From an uncultured Lachnospiraceae bacterium (GTDB lineage Bacteria > Bacillota > Clostridia > Lachnospirales > Lachnospiraceae): a stretch of DNA of 54,484 bases. The stretch covers positions 1 to 54,484 of the forward strand of contig ONHB01000017.1 in assembly GCA_900317505.1 (NCBI GenBank), read 5' to 3'. Numbering within the stretch: the stretch's first letter is position 1; the number at the start of each line of letters is the position of its first letter. Shown piece after piece: positions 41,096 to 51,296 of the stretch. Under the pieces are notes generated by a model. It worked only from the letters and a program-made list of their open reading frames with translations. It made no database searches and was not told the DNA's origin. The translations under genes were made by a program, and so were the position numbers.

Positions 41096-43234
41096 TTATT
41101 CTATCCCTTCGTGAGGAGTGGCCGGTACAAATACCCTCTCCTGCAAAGGATCCTCTTCCAAACTCTTTGTCTCTGCGACTGCCTCTTTGCAGAAGTTTTC
41201 CTGCGCCCCAAACAGCTCCTTGCCTCTGCGGTCGATCCGGTCATAATTACCATCCTTATCTAAAAGCTGTGCTTTCTTGGTATCTCTTAACAGGCAGTCC
41301 AGTATATGCTGTACCTTTTCTTTTAAATCCGGCTGTTCCACCGGGAATAAAATCTCAACACGGCGGTTTAAATTACGCGGCATCCAGTCCGCACTTGACA
41401 TATAAAATTCCGGATTGCCGCCGTTTTCAAAGCGGAAAATACGGCTGTGTTCCAAAAATGTACCTACCACAGACCGTACCGTGATGTTCTCGGAAACGCC
41501 CGGAACGCCTACCTTTAAGCAGCAGATTCCGCGGACGATCAGATCGATTTTGACACCGGCTGCACTTGCCTTGTACAGAGCTTCGATGATCTCACGGTCA
41601 CAGAGCGAATTCATCTTGGCAACAATGCTTGCATGATTGCCGCACTTTGCCTGCTCAACTTCCCGGTTGATCAGATAAAGAAACCGGTTTTTCAGCCATA
41701 ACGGCGCTAAAGCAAGCTTATTCCATGTACGGGGCTCAGAATATCCGGAAAGCATATTAAATACGGCTGTCGCATCCTCTCCAATATCCTCCCGGCAGGT
41801 CAACAGACCAAGGTCGGTATAAAGCTTGGCGGTTGCATCATTGTAGTTACCTGTTCCAAGATGTACATAACGGCGGATGCCGTCCTCTTCTCTTCTGACA
41901 ACAAGCGTGATCTTGCTATGTGTCTTTAAGCCCACAAGACCGTAAATAACATGGCATCCGGCCTTTTCCAGCTTTTTCGCCCATACAATATTGTTTTCTT
42001 CATCAAAACGCGCCTTTAATTCCACCAGTACGGATATCTGCTTGCCATTTTCGGCAGCATGGGCAAGCGCTGCGATGATTGGCGAATTGCCGCTGACACG
42101 GTACAGGGTCTGCTTGATGGCAAGCACCTGCGGATCCTTTGCCGCATTTTTTATAAAATCCACGACAGGCGTAAATGTCTGGTAGGGATGATGCAGCAAA
42201 ATGTCCTTTTTGCGTATCTGTTCAAAAATATCGCAGTCTCCCATAAGTTCGGGAACCGGCTGTGGCGTATATTTTTCTTCTTTCAGATTTTCAAAACCAT
42301 CCACGCCGTAAAGCTTCATCAAAACAGTCAGATCAAGCGGTCCGTTGATATAATAAATCTCTTCCTCGGATACCTTTAATTCCTTGCGGATGATGCGCAG
42401 GAGATTTTTTTCCATGCCTTCTTCGACTTCCAGACGGATAGCCTCGCCCCACTGACGCTTTTTGAGCTGTTTTTCAATTTCTTTTAACAAGTCCTCGGCT
42501 TCATCCTCCTCGATCGGCAGATCCGCATTTCTCATAACACGGAACGGATGAATGCACAATACATCATAATTTAAAAACAGCTTCTCAATATTTCTTTCTA
42601 TGATCTCTTCCAGAAAAATAAAGGTCCGCTTTTCCTGATCCTCAATCTCGATCACACGCGGCAGTACGCTCGGAACCTGTACAGTTGCAAATTCGGTCTC
42701 GGCATCCACCTCTCCTTTTTTGCGCACTAAAAGACCTAAATTGAGTGACTTATTGCGGATCAGCGGAAATGGTCTGGATGAATCCACTGCCATCGGTGTC
42801 AACACCGGATACACGGCATTTTCAAAATACAGATCTACAAACTCTGCCTGCTTTTTCGTCAGGTTTTCATGATGGGTGATGATATTGATTCCATTTTGCG
42901 CTAGCTGCGGCAAAAGGCTGCGGTTGTAGGTGGAATACTGCATATTGACCAGAGCATGAGTCTCTTTATTGATCTCATCAAGCTGCTCCAAAGGAGTCAT
43001 GCCCGCAATGTCCTTTTTGTGATATTTGGCATGCACCATGTCCTTTAGGGATGCCACACGCACCATGAAAAATTCATCCAGATTGGAGGCAGTGATGCTC
43101 AAAAATTTGAGCCTCTCAAACAACGGATTTTCCTTATCACGGGCCTCATATAAAATACGGTAATCAAACTTCAGCCAGCTTAATTCCCTGTTTTCATAAT
43201 ATTTTGGATCCTGAAAATTGATTTCATCTGCCAT
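41096..43234 (-). CDS. ppk1: Polyphosphate kinase 1
   Basis: A 712-residue enzyme that makes inorganic polyphosphate from ATP. It starts with the N domain (YYENRELSWLKFDYRILYEA near residue 10-30) and has the H1-H2 head domains; the phosphorylatable His lies in GLKTHSKITLVVRRE near residue 430, and the second catalytic His in MSSADWMPRNLNRRVE-type PPK C-terminal blocks. ATG 43234 is preferred: AGGAG is nine bases upstream, while the ATG at 43240 is too close. It follows the ppx/gppA-like gene, so synthesis and breakdown genes share an operon. Confidence 0.96.
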   Translation of the reverse strand: MADEINFQDPKYYENRELSWLKFDYRILYEARDKENPLFERLKFLSITASNLDEFFMVRVASLKDMVHAKYHKKDIAGMTPLEQLDEINKETHALVNMQYSTYNRSLLPQLAQNGINIITHHENLTKKQAEFVDLYFENAVYPVLTPMAVDSSRPFPLIRNKSLNLGLLVRKKGEVDAETEFATVQVPSVLPRVIEIEDQEKRTFIFLEEIIERNIEKLFLNYDVLCIHPFRVMRNADLPIEEDEAEDLLKEIEKQLKKRQWGEAIRLEVEEGMEKNLLRIIRKELKVSEEEIYYINGPLDLTVLMKLYGVDGFENLKEEKYTPQPVPELMGDCDIFEQIRKKDILLHHPYQTFTPVVDFIKNAAKDPQVLAIKQTLYRVSGNSPIIAALAHAAENGKQISVLVELKARFDEENNIVWAKKLEKAGCHVIYGLVGLKTHSKITLVVRREEDGIRRYVHLGTGNYNDATAKLYTDLGLLTCREDIGEDATAVFNMLSGYSEPRTWNKLALAPLWLKNRFLYLINREVEQAKCGNHASIVAKMNSLCDREIIEALYKASAAGVKIDLIVRGICCLKVGVPGVSENITVRSVVGTFLEHSRIFRFENGGNPEFYMSSADWMPRNLNRRVEILFPVEQPDLKEKVQHILDCLLRDTKKAQLLDKDGNYDRIDRRGKELFGAQENFCKEAVAETKSLEEDPLQERVFVPATPHEGIE

Positions 43235-43323
43235 AATCATTGTCTCCTTATATCTAAACCTGCACCTATACTTTACTATGTATTTTGCTTTTTATAAATT
43301 TTACTTTATTTCACCCTGCTCTT

Positions 43324-44862
43324 TTAACGTCTTTTCTTTTTGATAACCGGACGGACGCTGTATACCTCTTCAAAAAACTGGGCACGTCCTGTCAAAAGTC
43401 CTGTCTCAAGCGTGATATCCTCTGCAGTATCAACTGTGATCACCAGCTCATCATCCTTGAGCCCGGTCTTTACATTCTGGAACTTCTGCTTGTGGCTGCG
43501 GTCCAGTCCGTTTGCCACGCGCAAGATCGCGGTCAGCTTGGCGATCATCAGATAAGCCTCTCTGCTCAGCGTGGTATGCTCTCCCAGCTGTTCATAGTAT
43601 TCAAACTCATCCCGGTTGTATTTGGCAACATAGGCAACCATCTCACGTTCCGTATGGGACAGCCCGATGATCTCCGTCGCCATGATGATACGGAAGCTGC
43701 ACTCTCCGACATCCGTCTGTGAAATATATTTGCCACAGTCATTTAACTGCGCTGCGATCTGTAATAACAGCCTTTCTCTCTTCCCAAGTCCATGGACTTT
43801 TTTCATGGTATCGAAGATAGACAGTGCTAACTGTTCAATACTTTCGTTGCGCTTTCTGCTGCACATATAACGCTTGCTGATCGTCTGTGTTGATGCAATG
43901 ATATCTTTTTCAAAATCATGTGAGACCGTGATCAGGTTGTTTTTCTGCGCATATTCATAGGCAATTCCGTCACACAGCGTTGTTCCCGGAGCCCAGATAT
44001 GACTGGCACCGGTAACCTCCATAATACGCTTGATCAAAACGGCACTGTAAAACATGAGTGATGCATGTTCTTCCGAAATTTCCAGATACAGACTGCAGTC
44101 AACCGGATTTTTGTGGCTGACCTCATCCATGAATTTCAGGTACTGGTCATAGTCGATCTCTCCCGGTGCACTGCAGATCTTGTTTTTCTGCAAGACAACG
44201 GAAAGATAATCGTCAACCACGATCAGGTTCTGGATCTTACGTTCCTTTAAATACATCTTTTTAAACAAAGAAAACTGATTGTTTACCATCTCTTCAATCA
44301 GCTTTTCAGACTGTCCTCTCTTTGGAGAAAGCGCCTCTAATTTTTCTCTCAGACGCATGACACCCAGTCTCATATTTTGTGTTGTTACAAGGGAATCATT
44401 TTCAAACAGGGATATCTGCACACTTCCACCACCGATATCCAGAATCGCACAGCCGCCTTCGATACATTTGTCAAAGGCTTCTCCTCTGGTCGCAATCGCT
44501 TTGTAATTTAGGAATCTCTGCTCCGAGTTGCTGATCACATCAATATCAAGACCGGTCCGGTTTTTAAGCTGGTCCAACACGATCAGCGTATTGGCGGTCT
44601 CACGGATTGCACTCGTTCCGTACGCTTTGTAGGCATCTACCTTGTAGGACTTCATAATTTCTTTAAAATCCCTAAGTGTATCACACAGCTCATCCATTTT
44701 TTCTCCGGATATCTTGCCGGATTTGTAGGAATCTACGCCCAGCGCCAGTCTGTGATTGACACAGTCGATTTCCTTGATTCCGTTTTTAGGTGAAATTTCA
44801 AAAATCTTCATGGTCAGTTCATAAGAACCGACATCTATTGCTGCAAATAATTTTACTGCCAT
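43324..44862 (-). CDS. Ppx/GppA-family exopolyphosphatase
   Basis: A 512-residue ASKHA-fold phosphatase with a C-terminal HD-like domain. The P-loop-like strand AAIDVGSYELTMKIFEI starts the protein, GTSAIRE and GGSVQISLF follow, and an HD-type segment (about 330-430) holds QLNDCGKYISQTDV. The family removes phosphate from polyphosphate ends and from pppGpp. Because the genome has relA nearby and ppk next door, it likely links polyphosphate and alarmone turnover, but which substrate dominates is not shown. Start with AAAGGGG. Confidence 0.9.
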   Translation of the reverse strand: MAVKLFAAIDVGSYELTMKIFEISPKNGIKEIDCVNHRLALGVDSYKSGKISGEKMDELCDTLRDFKEIMKSYKVDAYKAYGTSAIRETANTLIVLDQLKNRTGLDIDVISNSEQRFLNYKAIATRGEAFDKCIEGGCAILDIGGGSVQISLFENDSLVTTQNMRLGVMRLREKLEALSPKRGQSEKLIEEMVNNQFSLFKKMYLKERKIQNLIVVDDYLSVVLQKNKICSAPGEIDYDQYLKFMDEVSHKNPVDCSLYLEISEEHASLMFYSAVLIKRIMEVTGASHIWAPGTTLCDGIAYEYAQKNNLITVSHDFEKDIIASTQTISKRYMCSRKRNESIEQLALSIFDTMKKVHGLGKRERLLLQIAAQLNDCGKYISQTDVGECSFRIIMATEIIGLSHTEREMVAYVAKYNRDEFEYYEQLGEHTTLSREAYLMIAKLTAILRVANGLDRSHKQKFQNVKTGLKDDELVITVDTAEDITLETGLLTGRAQFFEEVYSVRPVIKKKRR

Positions 44863-44910
44863 ATCATTACCCCTTTATATTGGTGATATCAATTTGACGA
44901 TATCAGCTTA

Positions 44911-46035
44911 CTAATAATTCCCAAGTATTTTCATATTGCGCGCTTCATCACGCAGACCACGCAAAGCATTTTTGACGGCTCCGTCTGCCAGATTTCCTTC
45001 GAAATCCACAAAGAAACGGTACTCCCAGTTGCGATCCTCAATCGGGCGGCTCTCGATCTTGCACAAATTAAGATTATTGTATATAAAATGGGAAAGCATG
45101 TGGTACAAAGACCCGCTTTCATGCGGAATTTCAAAGCAGATGCTGATCTTTTTTGCATCCTTTAAAAATACCTTCTGATTGGTCACGATAATAAAACGGG
45201 TGGAATTGGTCGATGACTGATTGACACCTTTTTTGAGGATCTCAAGGCCATGTATTTTGCCCGCATATTCGCTGGCGATGGCAGCCTGGGTCTTGTCACC
45301 GTCCTCCATAACTTTTCTGGCCGCAAATGCGTTGTTCTGCATGCTGACCTGTTTCCAGTCATGCTCGCCCAAAAATCTGGCACTCTGCATCAGAGACTGC
45401 GGATGGGAATAAACCGTACGGATATCATCCATAGTTGCTCCCGGAACGCCTAAAAGACAATGCTCAATCTTGATGATCTGCTCGCCCACAATATAATTTT
45501 CAAATTCTACTAAAAGATCATATACCTCACTGATAATGCCGGCCGTGGAATTTTCAATCGGCAGTACCGCAAAATCGGCACTTCCTTCTTCAATCGCAGA
45601 CATGGCATCCCGGAAGGTATTGACATGAAAGCTCTGGATCTTGTCTCCGAAATACTGCATCATCGCAGCCTGGGAATATGCTCCCTCAGCTCCCTGAAAT
45701 ACAACTCTTACCTTTCCGTCATTGAGAGAATCAACGCCCATAAACGGCAGTCTTCCGACACTTCCGTGTTCGGAAAGGATCTGATACTGTAATTTACGGC
45801 TGACAGACATGATCTGTTCAAACAACTCTTCCACTGCACGACTCGTAAAATCACTGTTGGTCATCGCCTTGACCTTTCTTATCTTTTCTTCCTCACGCAC
45901 ACGGTCAAATACTTTTTTGCCGTTTTTGATCTTGTAGTCAGCGACTTCTTTGCAGATGCCGATCCGCTTTTCATAAAGCTCTACAATCTGCTTGTCAATC
46001 GCATCAATCTCGTCTCTCAGTTCCAATAAATCCAT
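44911..46035 (-). CDS. pheA: Bifunctional chorismate mutase/prephenate dehydratase (P-protein)
   Basis: A 374-residue enzyme for phenylalanine synthesis. Residues 1-85 are the AroQ chorismate mutase (ELRDEIDAIDKQIVELYEKR); residues about 108-290 are prephenate dehydratase, with the catalytic SSTNSTRFIIV; residues 295-374 are the ACT domain for phenylalanine feedback (ESGSLYHMLSHF and the ESRP motif as KIESRP). All motifs look intact. AAAAAGGAAC precedes the ATG. It lies between a DUF5050-like gene and ppx in a long minus-strand operon; no T-box or leader peptide was seen just upstream. Confidence 0.97.
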   Translation of the reverse strand: MDLLELRDEIDAIDKQIVELYEKRIGICKEVADYKIKNGKKVFDRVREEEKIRKVKAMTNSDFTSRAVEELFEQIMSVSRKLQYQILSEHGSVGRLPFMGVDSLNDGKVRVVFQGAEGAYSQAAMMQYFGDKIQSFHVNTFRDAMSAIEEGSADFAVLPIENSTAGIISEVYDLLVEFENYIVGEQIIKIEHCLLGVPGATMDDIRTVYSHPQSLMQSARFLGEHDWKQVSMQNNAFAARKVMEDGDKTQAAIASEYAGKIHGLEILKKGVNQSSTNSTRFIIVTNQKVFLKDAKKISICFEIPHESGSLYHMLSHFIYNNLNLCKIESRPIEDRNWEYRFFVDFEGNLADGAVKNALRGLRDEARNMKILGNY

Positions 46036-46065
46036 GATTATGTTCCTTTTTCCTTTTGATGTTTT

Positions 46066-47106
46066 CTATTTTGTCTGTCTGCTCAAAGCAGCACTTTCTG
46101 CTAACTGGAATACCTGTGCACTGCTATCCGTCAACGGATTGTACTGATACATCGGTGTTGACTGTCCAAATTCCGAAAAGTAAAACAGTCCTCCTGCCAC
46201 TCCAAAGCCAGTATAGTTGCCCTCTGCTAACTCTTTGGGATTACTTCCATCCTTTTGTATCTGCATAAGTGCCGGAGCACTTTCTGAATTTTTCTGGTAG
46301 AAAATATAGTCCCCACAGCAGATAAACGCATCACAACGGTCATCCGTAAGCTTTTCAACCTGACCATCCGATAAATGATAGCGGTACAGCCGGTAATCTT
46401 CATCAATATTCATATAATAAATGTATCCGTCCTGATAATCCGGATTCCACACATTTCCTTCATATATCAGAGTGGAATTGCCGGTACTCAGATCATAAGC
46501 ATAGAGGTAATGATCAGTCTCATCCCCGGCATAAAAAATCTTGCCGTCATAAACACATGCCGGATTGACATCCGTTGGCAGAGCTGCCTGTGATTCTCTG
46601 GAGCGGACATCCATCTTCTGCAGACTGACGCCATCCTCATTGTCATACCGCTGATAATACAGATCGTTACCAACAAGCTTGACCACGCCGCAGGTTACCT
46701 TATCCATACACTTGGTCTTTCTGCCTTTTAAATCCGACCGGTACAGTCCAAGCATCGCTACCCTAAAGCCTCCCATGCCGGACACAGAAGAAATATTATT
46801 GATATAATAGTAGACATGATGTTCGTCAGCATTGATGCAGGATACCGGACTGTCTGTCAGGCATTTGATGTCAGAACCGTCCCTATTCATGACGTACAGA
46901 CGCCCTTCATCATATGCATTGGAAAAATAGATCTTATCTCCCTGCTCACAAAACAGGCCGTTATTGTTGAGATTTCCGGTCGTATTGCCAACCAGATCTT
47001 CCAGATTGGTATGCAGATAATCTCCGTATGTCTGATAGACAAAAAATCCTCCAAACAATAAAACCAGAATCCCCAGTACCAAAACCAATTTTACTTTGTC
47101 TGACAT
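46066..47106 (-). CDS. DUF5050-like beta-propeller protein with membrane anchor
   Basis: A 346-residue protein: one N-terminal membrane helix (residues 6-27, LVLVLGILVLLFGGFFVYQT), then repeated blades of the pattern (D)xIYFSNxxDxGRLYVMNRDG, typical of DUF5050 propellers (GDKIYFSNAYDEG, HHVYYYINN, GNDLYYQRYDN, DGKIFYAGDET, DGYIYYMNID, GDYIFYQKNS, GGLFYFSEFG). It should sit outside the cell anchored in the membrane. Its ATG lies inside the end of folBK (16-base overlap), so it is translationally coupled to folate synthesis genes for no known reason. Confidence 0.85.
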   Translation of the reverse strand: MSDKVKLVLVLGILVLLFGGFFVYQTYGDYLHTNLEDLVGNTTGNLNNNGLFCEQGDKIYFSNAYDEGRLYVMNRDGSDIKCLTDSPVSCINADEHHVYYYINNISSVSGMGGFRVAMLGLYRSDLKGRKTKCMDKVTCGVVKLVGNDLYYQRYDNEDGVSLQKMDVRSRESQAALPTDVNPACVYDGKIFYAGDETDHYLYAYDLSTGNSTLIYEGNVWNPDYQDGYIYYMNIDEDYRLYRYHLSDGQVEKLTDDRCDAFICCGDYIFYQKNSESAPALMQIQKDGSNPKELAEGNYTGFGVAGGLFYFSEFGQSTPMYQYNPLTDSSAQVFQLAESAALSRQTK

Positions 47107-47912
47107 AAATTCTCCTTCATATCCTTCATTGTCAACCGGTAAACCGGATGCACAAAACCGGGCGCGATCTCAGCCATCGGTACCAGCACAAAATCCCGGT
47201 TTTTAATATCTATATGCGGGATTGTCAGGTATTCATCACTCAGGATCAGATCATCATAAAACAGAATATCCAGATCCAGTGTCCGGTTGCCCCAGTGAAC
47301 ATCTCTTTCTCTTTTGGCTTCTCTTTCAATCATATGGCATACGCGTAGCAGCTCATATGGATTGAGAAGCGTCCGTATCTTAACCACACCGTTGATAAAA
47401 TCCTCGGTTGCAACGCCTCCATAAGCCTTGGTCTCGATCAGCTCTGAAGTACGAAGCATATAAATATCATTTTCGTTTTCCAGCATTTCCAGTGCCTGTT
47501 CAATATAATCGTTCCGGTCTCCCAGATTGGATCCAAGCCCGATATATGCCTCGTGCCACCCTCTTTTAACGGTCACGGACACATCATCAAACGGTAACGG
47601 AATTGGTGCCTGAGGCTTGCTGATCTTTAAGGTTATGGACTGCACCGGCAGATATTTCAACAAAATTTCTCTGGCAAGATTCTCCGCCACAGCTTCTAAA
47701 AGCTTGTATGTATTGGCTTTCATATATTTATCAATAAACATGCAGACAGAACCGTAGTCAACCGACTCCGACAATTCATCCTTTAATCCGGCCTCTCTTG
47801 TATCAACATCCAGAATTGCGGATACATAAAAATTCTGTCCCTGCTGTGACTCTTCGGGATATACTCCATGATGCGCAAAAACCTTTAAACGGTCTATTCT
47901 GATCTGATCCAT
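47091..47912 (-). CDS. folBK: Dihydroneopterin aldolase / HPPK fusion
   Basis: A 273-residue fusion of two folate enzymes. Residues 1-118 are FolB (DQIRIDRLKVFAHHGVYPEE; DELSESVDYGSVCMFIDKY), the aldolase that gives 6-hydroxymethyl-dihydropterin; residues 119-273 are FolK (AYIGLGSNLGDRNDYIEQAL; the KFYGGVATEDFINGVVKI region; WGNRTLDLDILFYDDL), which pyrophosphorylates it. The ATG 47912 has GAGGTG upstream; a GTG nine bases earlier is possible. It follows folP by 45 bases and overlaps the DUF5050-like gene. Confidence 0.95.
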   Translation of the reverse strand: MDQIRIDRLKVFAHHGVYPEESQQGQNFYVSAILDVDTREAGLKDELSESVDYGSVCMFIDKYMKANTYKLLEAVAENLAREILLKYLPVQSITLKISKPQAPIPLPFDDVSVTVKRGWHEAYIGLGSNLGDRNDYIEQALEMLENENDIYMLRTSELIETKAYGGVATEDFINGVVKIRTLLNPYELLRVCHMIEREAKRERDVHWGNRTLDLDILFYDDLILSDEYLTIPHIDIKNRDFVLVPMAEIAPGFVHPVYRLTMKDMKENLCQTK

Positions 47913-47957
47913 ACCTCTCACCTCATGTATTTTTTATACTGTCACGTAATCCGTTCT

Positions 47958-48767
47958 TTATTTTGCAGAAAGAACTGCCTCTGTCATACGGATAACCCTG
48001 ACATTTTCTTTTACATCGTGTACTCTGACAAAACCGGCACCCTTCATCACACCGATAACCGTGGTTGCAAGAGTTCCCTCCAAACGGTCATCACACGGCA
48101 GATCCAGTGTCAGTCCGATAACGGATTTTCTGGATGTTCCAAGTAACACCGGAAGTCCGAAGGTATGCAGCTCCTGCAGGTTGTTGATGATCTCCAGATT
48201 GTTTTCATATGTTTTTCCAAAGCCGACACCCGGATCGATACAGATATCCGAATACGGGATTCCGGCTTTTTGTGCGATCTCAAGTGTTTCCTCCAGATCT
48301 GCAAGTACATCATTCATAAAATGATTGTAATCCGGCTCCTTGCGGTTGTGCATAAGACAACAGGTCTTGTGATTTTGGGCGATCACTTCAGCCATCTTGG
48401 GGTCAAACTTAAGTCCCCAGATATCGTTGATCATATCCGCGCCTGCCAGAATACCTGCCTTTGCGACACCGCTTTTGTAGGTATCCAGAGAAATCGGTGT
48501 ATCAAATCTCTCACGCAGCTTTTCGATAACCGGTACCACTCTGCCAATCTCTTCTTCATCTGATATCATGGTATAGCCGGGGTGTGTGGACTCTCCACCC
48601 ACATCGATAATGTCTGCACCGTCCCTTATCATCTCTTCTGCATGGAATAAGGCCCGGTCCAAATCATTCCACTTTCCTCCGTCTGAGAAGGAATTGTCCG
48701 TCACATTGAGGATTCCCATGACATAGCAATGGTTAGCAGTATCAAACTCTTTATTTCCAATTTTCAT
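47958..48767 (-). CDS. folP: Dihydropteroate synthase
   Basis: A 269-residue TIM-barrel enzyme that joins 6-hydroxymethyl-dihydropterin pyrophosphate with p-aminobenzoate and is the target of sulfonamides. It shows both family signatures: MGILNVTDNSFSDGGKW at residues 18-34 and DIIDVGGESTHPG near 54, plus the C-terminal GFVRVHDVKEN. The gene follows folE by 85 bases and precedes folBK, making a complete fol cluster. GGAGGGG precedes the ATG. Confidence 0.97.
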   Translation of the reverse strand: MKIGNKEFDTANHCYVMGILNVTDNSFSDGGKWNDLDRALFHAEEMIRDGADIIDVGGESTHPGYTMISDEEEIGRVVPVIEKLRERFDTPISLDTYKSGVAKAGILAGADMINDIWGLKFDPKMAEVIAQNHKTCCLMHNRKEPDYNHFMNDVLADLEETLEIAQKAGIPYSDICIDPGVGFGKTYENNLEIINNLQELHTFGLPVLLGTSRKSVIGLTLDLPCDDRLEGTLATTVIGVMKGAGFVRVHDVKENVRVIRMTEAVLSAK

Positions 48768-48852
48768 ATTTTTCCCCTCCGGGCTCTGTTGGTGCCGCCC
48801 TGTCTCATAATTATCGTGAATAAGTCCGTTTTCAGACTGTCATTCCATAATT

Positions 48853-49407
48853 TTAACGTAACATCTGGTAAAAACTGTTTTGTAATTTTTCGTTGTCCAC
48901 AAATGCACCGCGCGTTACGATCGTAACCGTCTTGCTGCCCGGCTTTTTGACTCCGCGCATCGTCATACACATATGCTCTGCCTCAATCATGACCATGGCG
49001 CCCTTGGCACCCAGCTCATCCATCAGGGCATCTGCGATCTGCGCACCCATTTTTTCCTGGATCTGAAGTCTCTTGGCATAAACCTCTACCGTACGTGCGA
49101 TCTTGCTCAGGCCTACCACCTTGCCATCCGGGATATATGCCACATGTGCTTTCCCATAAAACGGCATCAGATGATGCTCACACATGGAATAAAAGACAAT
49201 ATCTTTCTCCAGTACGATTTCATTGTTTCCGGCAGTAAAGGTTTTTTTCAGATGCTCGGCACTTGTCTGATCCATGCCGGCAAATATTTCTTCATACATC
49301 CTCGCAATCCGGTCAGGCGTATCTAAAAGCCCTTCTCTTTGTATATCTTCGCCAATGCCCTCCAGTAAAAGGGTCACTGCTTCTTTGATCTTTTCTTTAT
49401 TTACCAT
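48853..49407 (-). CDS. folE: GTP cyclohydrolase I
   Basis: A 184-residue enzyme that turns GTP into dihydroneopterin triphosphate, the first step of folate synthesis. The zinc site is visible: CEHHLMPF (Cys76, His78, His79) and later the second Cys in [11 protein letters not shown]. Length and motifs fit type IA FolE. Its start lies inside the 3' end of folC (11-base overlap), with GGAGAG as ribosome binding site. Confidence 0.97.
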   Translation of the reverse strand: MVNKEKIKEAVTLLLEGIGEDIQREGLLDTPDRIARMYEEIFAGMDQTSAEHLKKTFTAGNNEIVLEKDIVFYSMCEHHLMPFYGKAHVAYIPDGKVVGLSKIARTVEVYAKRLQIQEKMGAQIADALMDELGAKGAMVMIEAEHMCMTMRGVKKPGSKTVTIVTRGAFVDNEKLQNSFYQMLR

Positions 49408-50728
49408 GGGAGTCTCTCCTCGTCCATTTATTGTCCTGTATGATCTGCTTCAGCTCTCCCAGATAGGAAAGGGAGCCAAAAGCTATAATAACAGCATCCT
49501 TTCCACCCATCAGATATGCCATTTCAACTGCCTCCGAAAGTCCGTCGGCCGCCGTCACGTTGGGATGATATAAAGCCACTGCCTTGGCAAGCTCATAAGC
49601 ATCCATTGCCCTTTCATTGTGCGGCGTCTTGACCGTAATGATCATGTCGGCAAATGCGTAGGTTTCGCGGATGATCTTGTCGTATTCTTTATCCTTTAAT
49701 ACCCCCATTATATAAATAATTTTCTTATTTGTAAACGAAGGCTGCTCTTTATAAAAAGTAATTGTTTTTGCCAGCTGTACGGCGGCATCCTCATTGTGTG
49801 CTCCGTCGATGTAAACATCCGGTCTGGAGCTGATTTTTTCAAACCGCGCCGGCCAGACAATCTGTGAAAATGTCTCTTTTATTTTTTCTTCTGTAATGGA
49901 AAAACCGTACCGGTCGCGCAGGCAATCCAAAACCTCCAGTGCTGTTGCCGCATTTAAAAGCTGATACGTGCCGCTCAAGGATAACAACATTTTCCCATGT
50001 GAGCCGTATTGAAACCAGATGCCCTTCCCCGATACGCGTAAAAGCCTGGCTTTTGCGGCGTCAACAACAGTAAACTCTGCCTGTTTTGCCTCTGCTTCTT
50101 TTTGAAGCACCTCCATAGCCTCCGGCTTCTGCGGATAGGAAACAACCGGAACCTCTTCCTTGATAATGCCCGCTTTTACGGAAGCGATCGCAGAAAGCGT
50201 TTTTCCAAGAAACTGCATATGATCCATGCTGATCGATGCAAACACACAGACAAGAGGCTTTTTGATGATATTGGTAGCATCGGTGAGACCGCCCATCCCG
50301 GTTTCCAATACAACCGCGTCGCACCCTTTTTCTTTAAAATACAAGAACGCAAGGGCTGTTTCAAATTCAAAAGGAGTCGGATGCTCCAGGCCATCCTGCA
50401 CCATTGTTTCACAGACCTCCTTGAGTCGCTCCACATACTGGCACAGTGATTTTTTGGAGATCATCCTGCCGTTGATCTGAAAACGCTCCCTGTAATCCGT
50501 GATAACCGGTGAAATATACCGCCCTATCCTGTATCCACACGCTGTAAGCGTCTGGCTGACCATCGCAACAATACTGCCTTTACCATTGGTCCCTGCTACG
50601 TGAATGATACGCAGTTCATCCTGCGGATCGCCAATTCTTTTACACAATTCCCGGACACTCGAAAGCCCCAGATGACTTCCCAGTGCCTGCAGAGAATCAA
50701 TATATTCAAACGTCTCTTTTTCTGTCAT
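49397..50728 (-). CDS. folC: Folylpolyglutamate synthase/dihydrofolate synthase
   Basis: A 443-residue Mur-ligase-type enzyme that adds glutamate to folates. The P-loop AGTNGKGS lies at residues 45-52, [17 protein letters not shown] near 74-90, and [13 protein letters not shown] near 137; the C-terminal domain has DGAHNEDAA. It is the first gene of the fol cluster and of the long minus-strand run to the HAD gene at 40270. The ribosome binding site is weak (AAAGACGGA), so expression may be modest. Confidence 0.95.
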   Translation of the reverse strand: MTEKETFEYIDSLQALGSHLGLSSVRELCKRIGDPQDELRIIHVAGTNGKGSIVAMVSQTLTACGYRIGRYISPVITDYRERFQINGRMISKKSLCQYVERLKEVCETMVQDGLEHPTPFEFETALAFLYFKEKGCDAVVLETGMGGLTDATNIIKKPLVCVFASISMDHMQFLGKTLSAIASVKAGIIKEEVPVVSYPQKPEAMEVLQKEAEAKQAEFTVVDAAKARLLRVSGKGIWFQYGSHGKMLLSLSGTYQLLNAATALEVLDCLRDRYGFSITEEKIKETFSQIVWPARFEKISSRPDVYIDGAHNEDAAVQLAKTITFYKEQPSFTNKKIIYIMGVLKDKEYDKIIRETYAFADMIITVKTPHNERAMDAYELAKAVALYHPNVTAADGLSEAVEMAYLMGGKDAVIIAFGSLSYLGELKQIIQDNKWTRRDSHGK

Positions 50729-50774
50729 TTCATAATCCGTCTTTCTACGAGCATGCTCTTAATATAAAACAGAA

Positions 50775-50815
50775 AGGGCTCTGCCAAATATGCAAAGCCC
50801 CTTTACATTTGCAAT
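50775..50815 (-). terminator. Intrinsic terminator after the PH-domain gene
   Basis: Minus strand AAAGGGGCTTTGC ... GGCAGAGCCCTTT followed by CTGTTTT. It separates the PH-domain gene from folC. Confidence 0.7.
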
Positions 50816-50821
50816 TTAATA

Positions 50822-51220
50822 TCAAAATGCATCATCCATATCTGCATCAAAATCGTGACCATCCTCAAGATCATGACCATGTGAGATATTTTGTGTATTT
50901 AAGGTACGTCTCTTCATGCGCTGTTCCTCGGATTCCTTTAAGATAAAATCCTTGATCGCGCGTGCATTTTTTATATGGATCAATTTGAGATGATGGTGTG
51001 TGGTATCACCGGTAAAACATACAACCGTGCCCAGTCCGAAAATCCGTTCCATCAAAGATGTCTCAAGCTGAACATCTGTCACCTTGTACATATAGCAGTC
51101 ATCCTCTACAGTCCTCAAAAGTCCTGCTTTGATGTTGATCACATCTTCTTTAATGGTGTACACCGTAAATGTCCAGGGTAAACCAAAAAACAATATTCTT
51201 TTTCTTTCTTTGAATTCCAT
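50822..51220 (-). CDS. PH-domain protein (bPH_2/YdbS-like, 132 aa)
   Basis: A 132-residue protein whose first 110 residues resemble bacterial PH domains: [20 protein letters not shown], then [22 protein letters not shown], then [16 protein letters not shown]. In these families such domains bind membranes or partners. The last 25 residues form an acidic tail with His ([18 protein letters not shown]) that could bind metal. No membrane span is seen. It stands alone between pyrI and the folate operon. Function otherwise unknown. Confidence 0.85.
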   Translation of the reverse strand: MEFKERKRILFFGLPWTFTVYTIKEDVINIKAGLLRTVEDDCYMYKVTDVQLETSLMERIFGLGTVVCFTGDTTHHHLKLIHIKNARAIKDFILKESEEQRMKRRTLNTQNISHGHDLEDGHDFDADMDDAF

Positions 51221-51296
51221 AAGAACCTCCTGTTTGCATCTTTACACTATGTTGATATTTTACCATAGGATTACATTTTTTGCCACATTTTGATTC

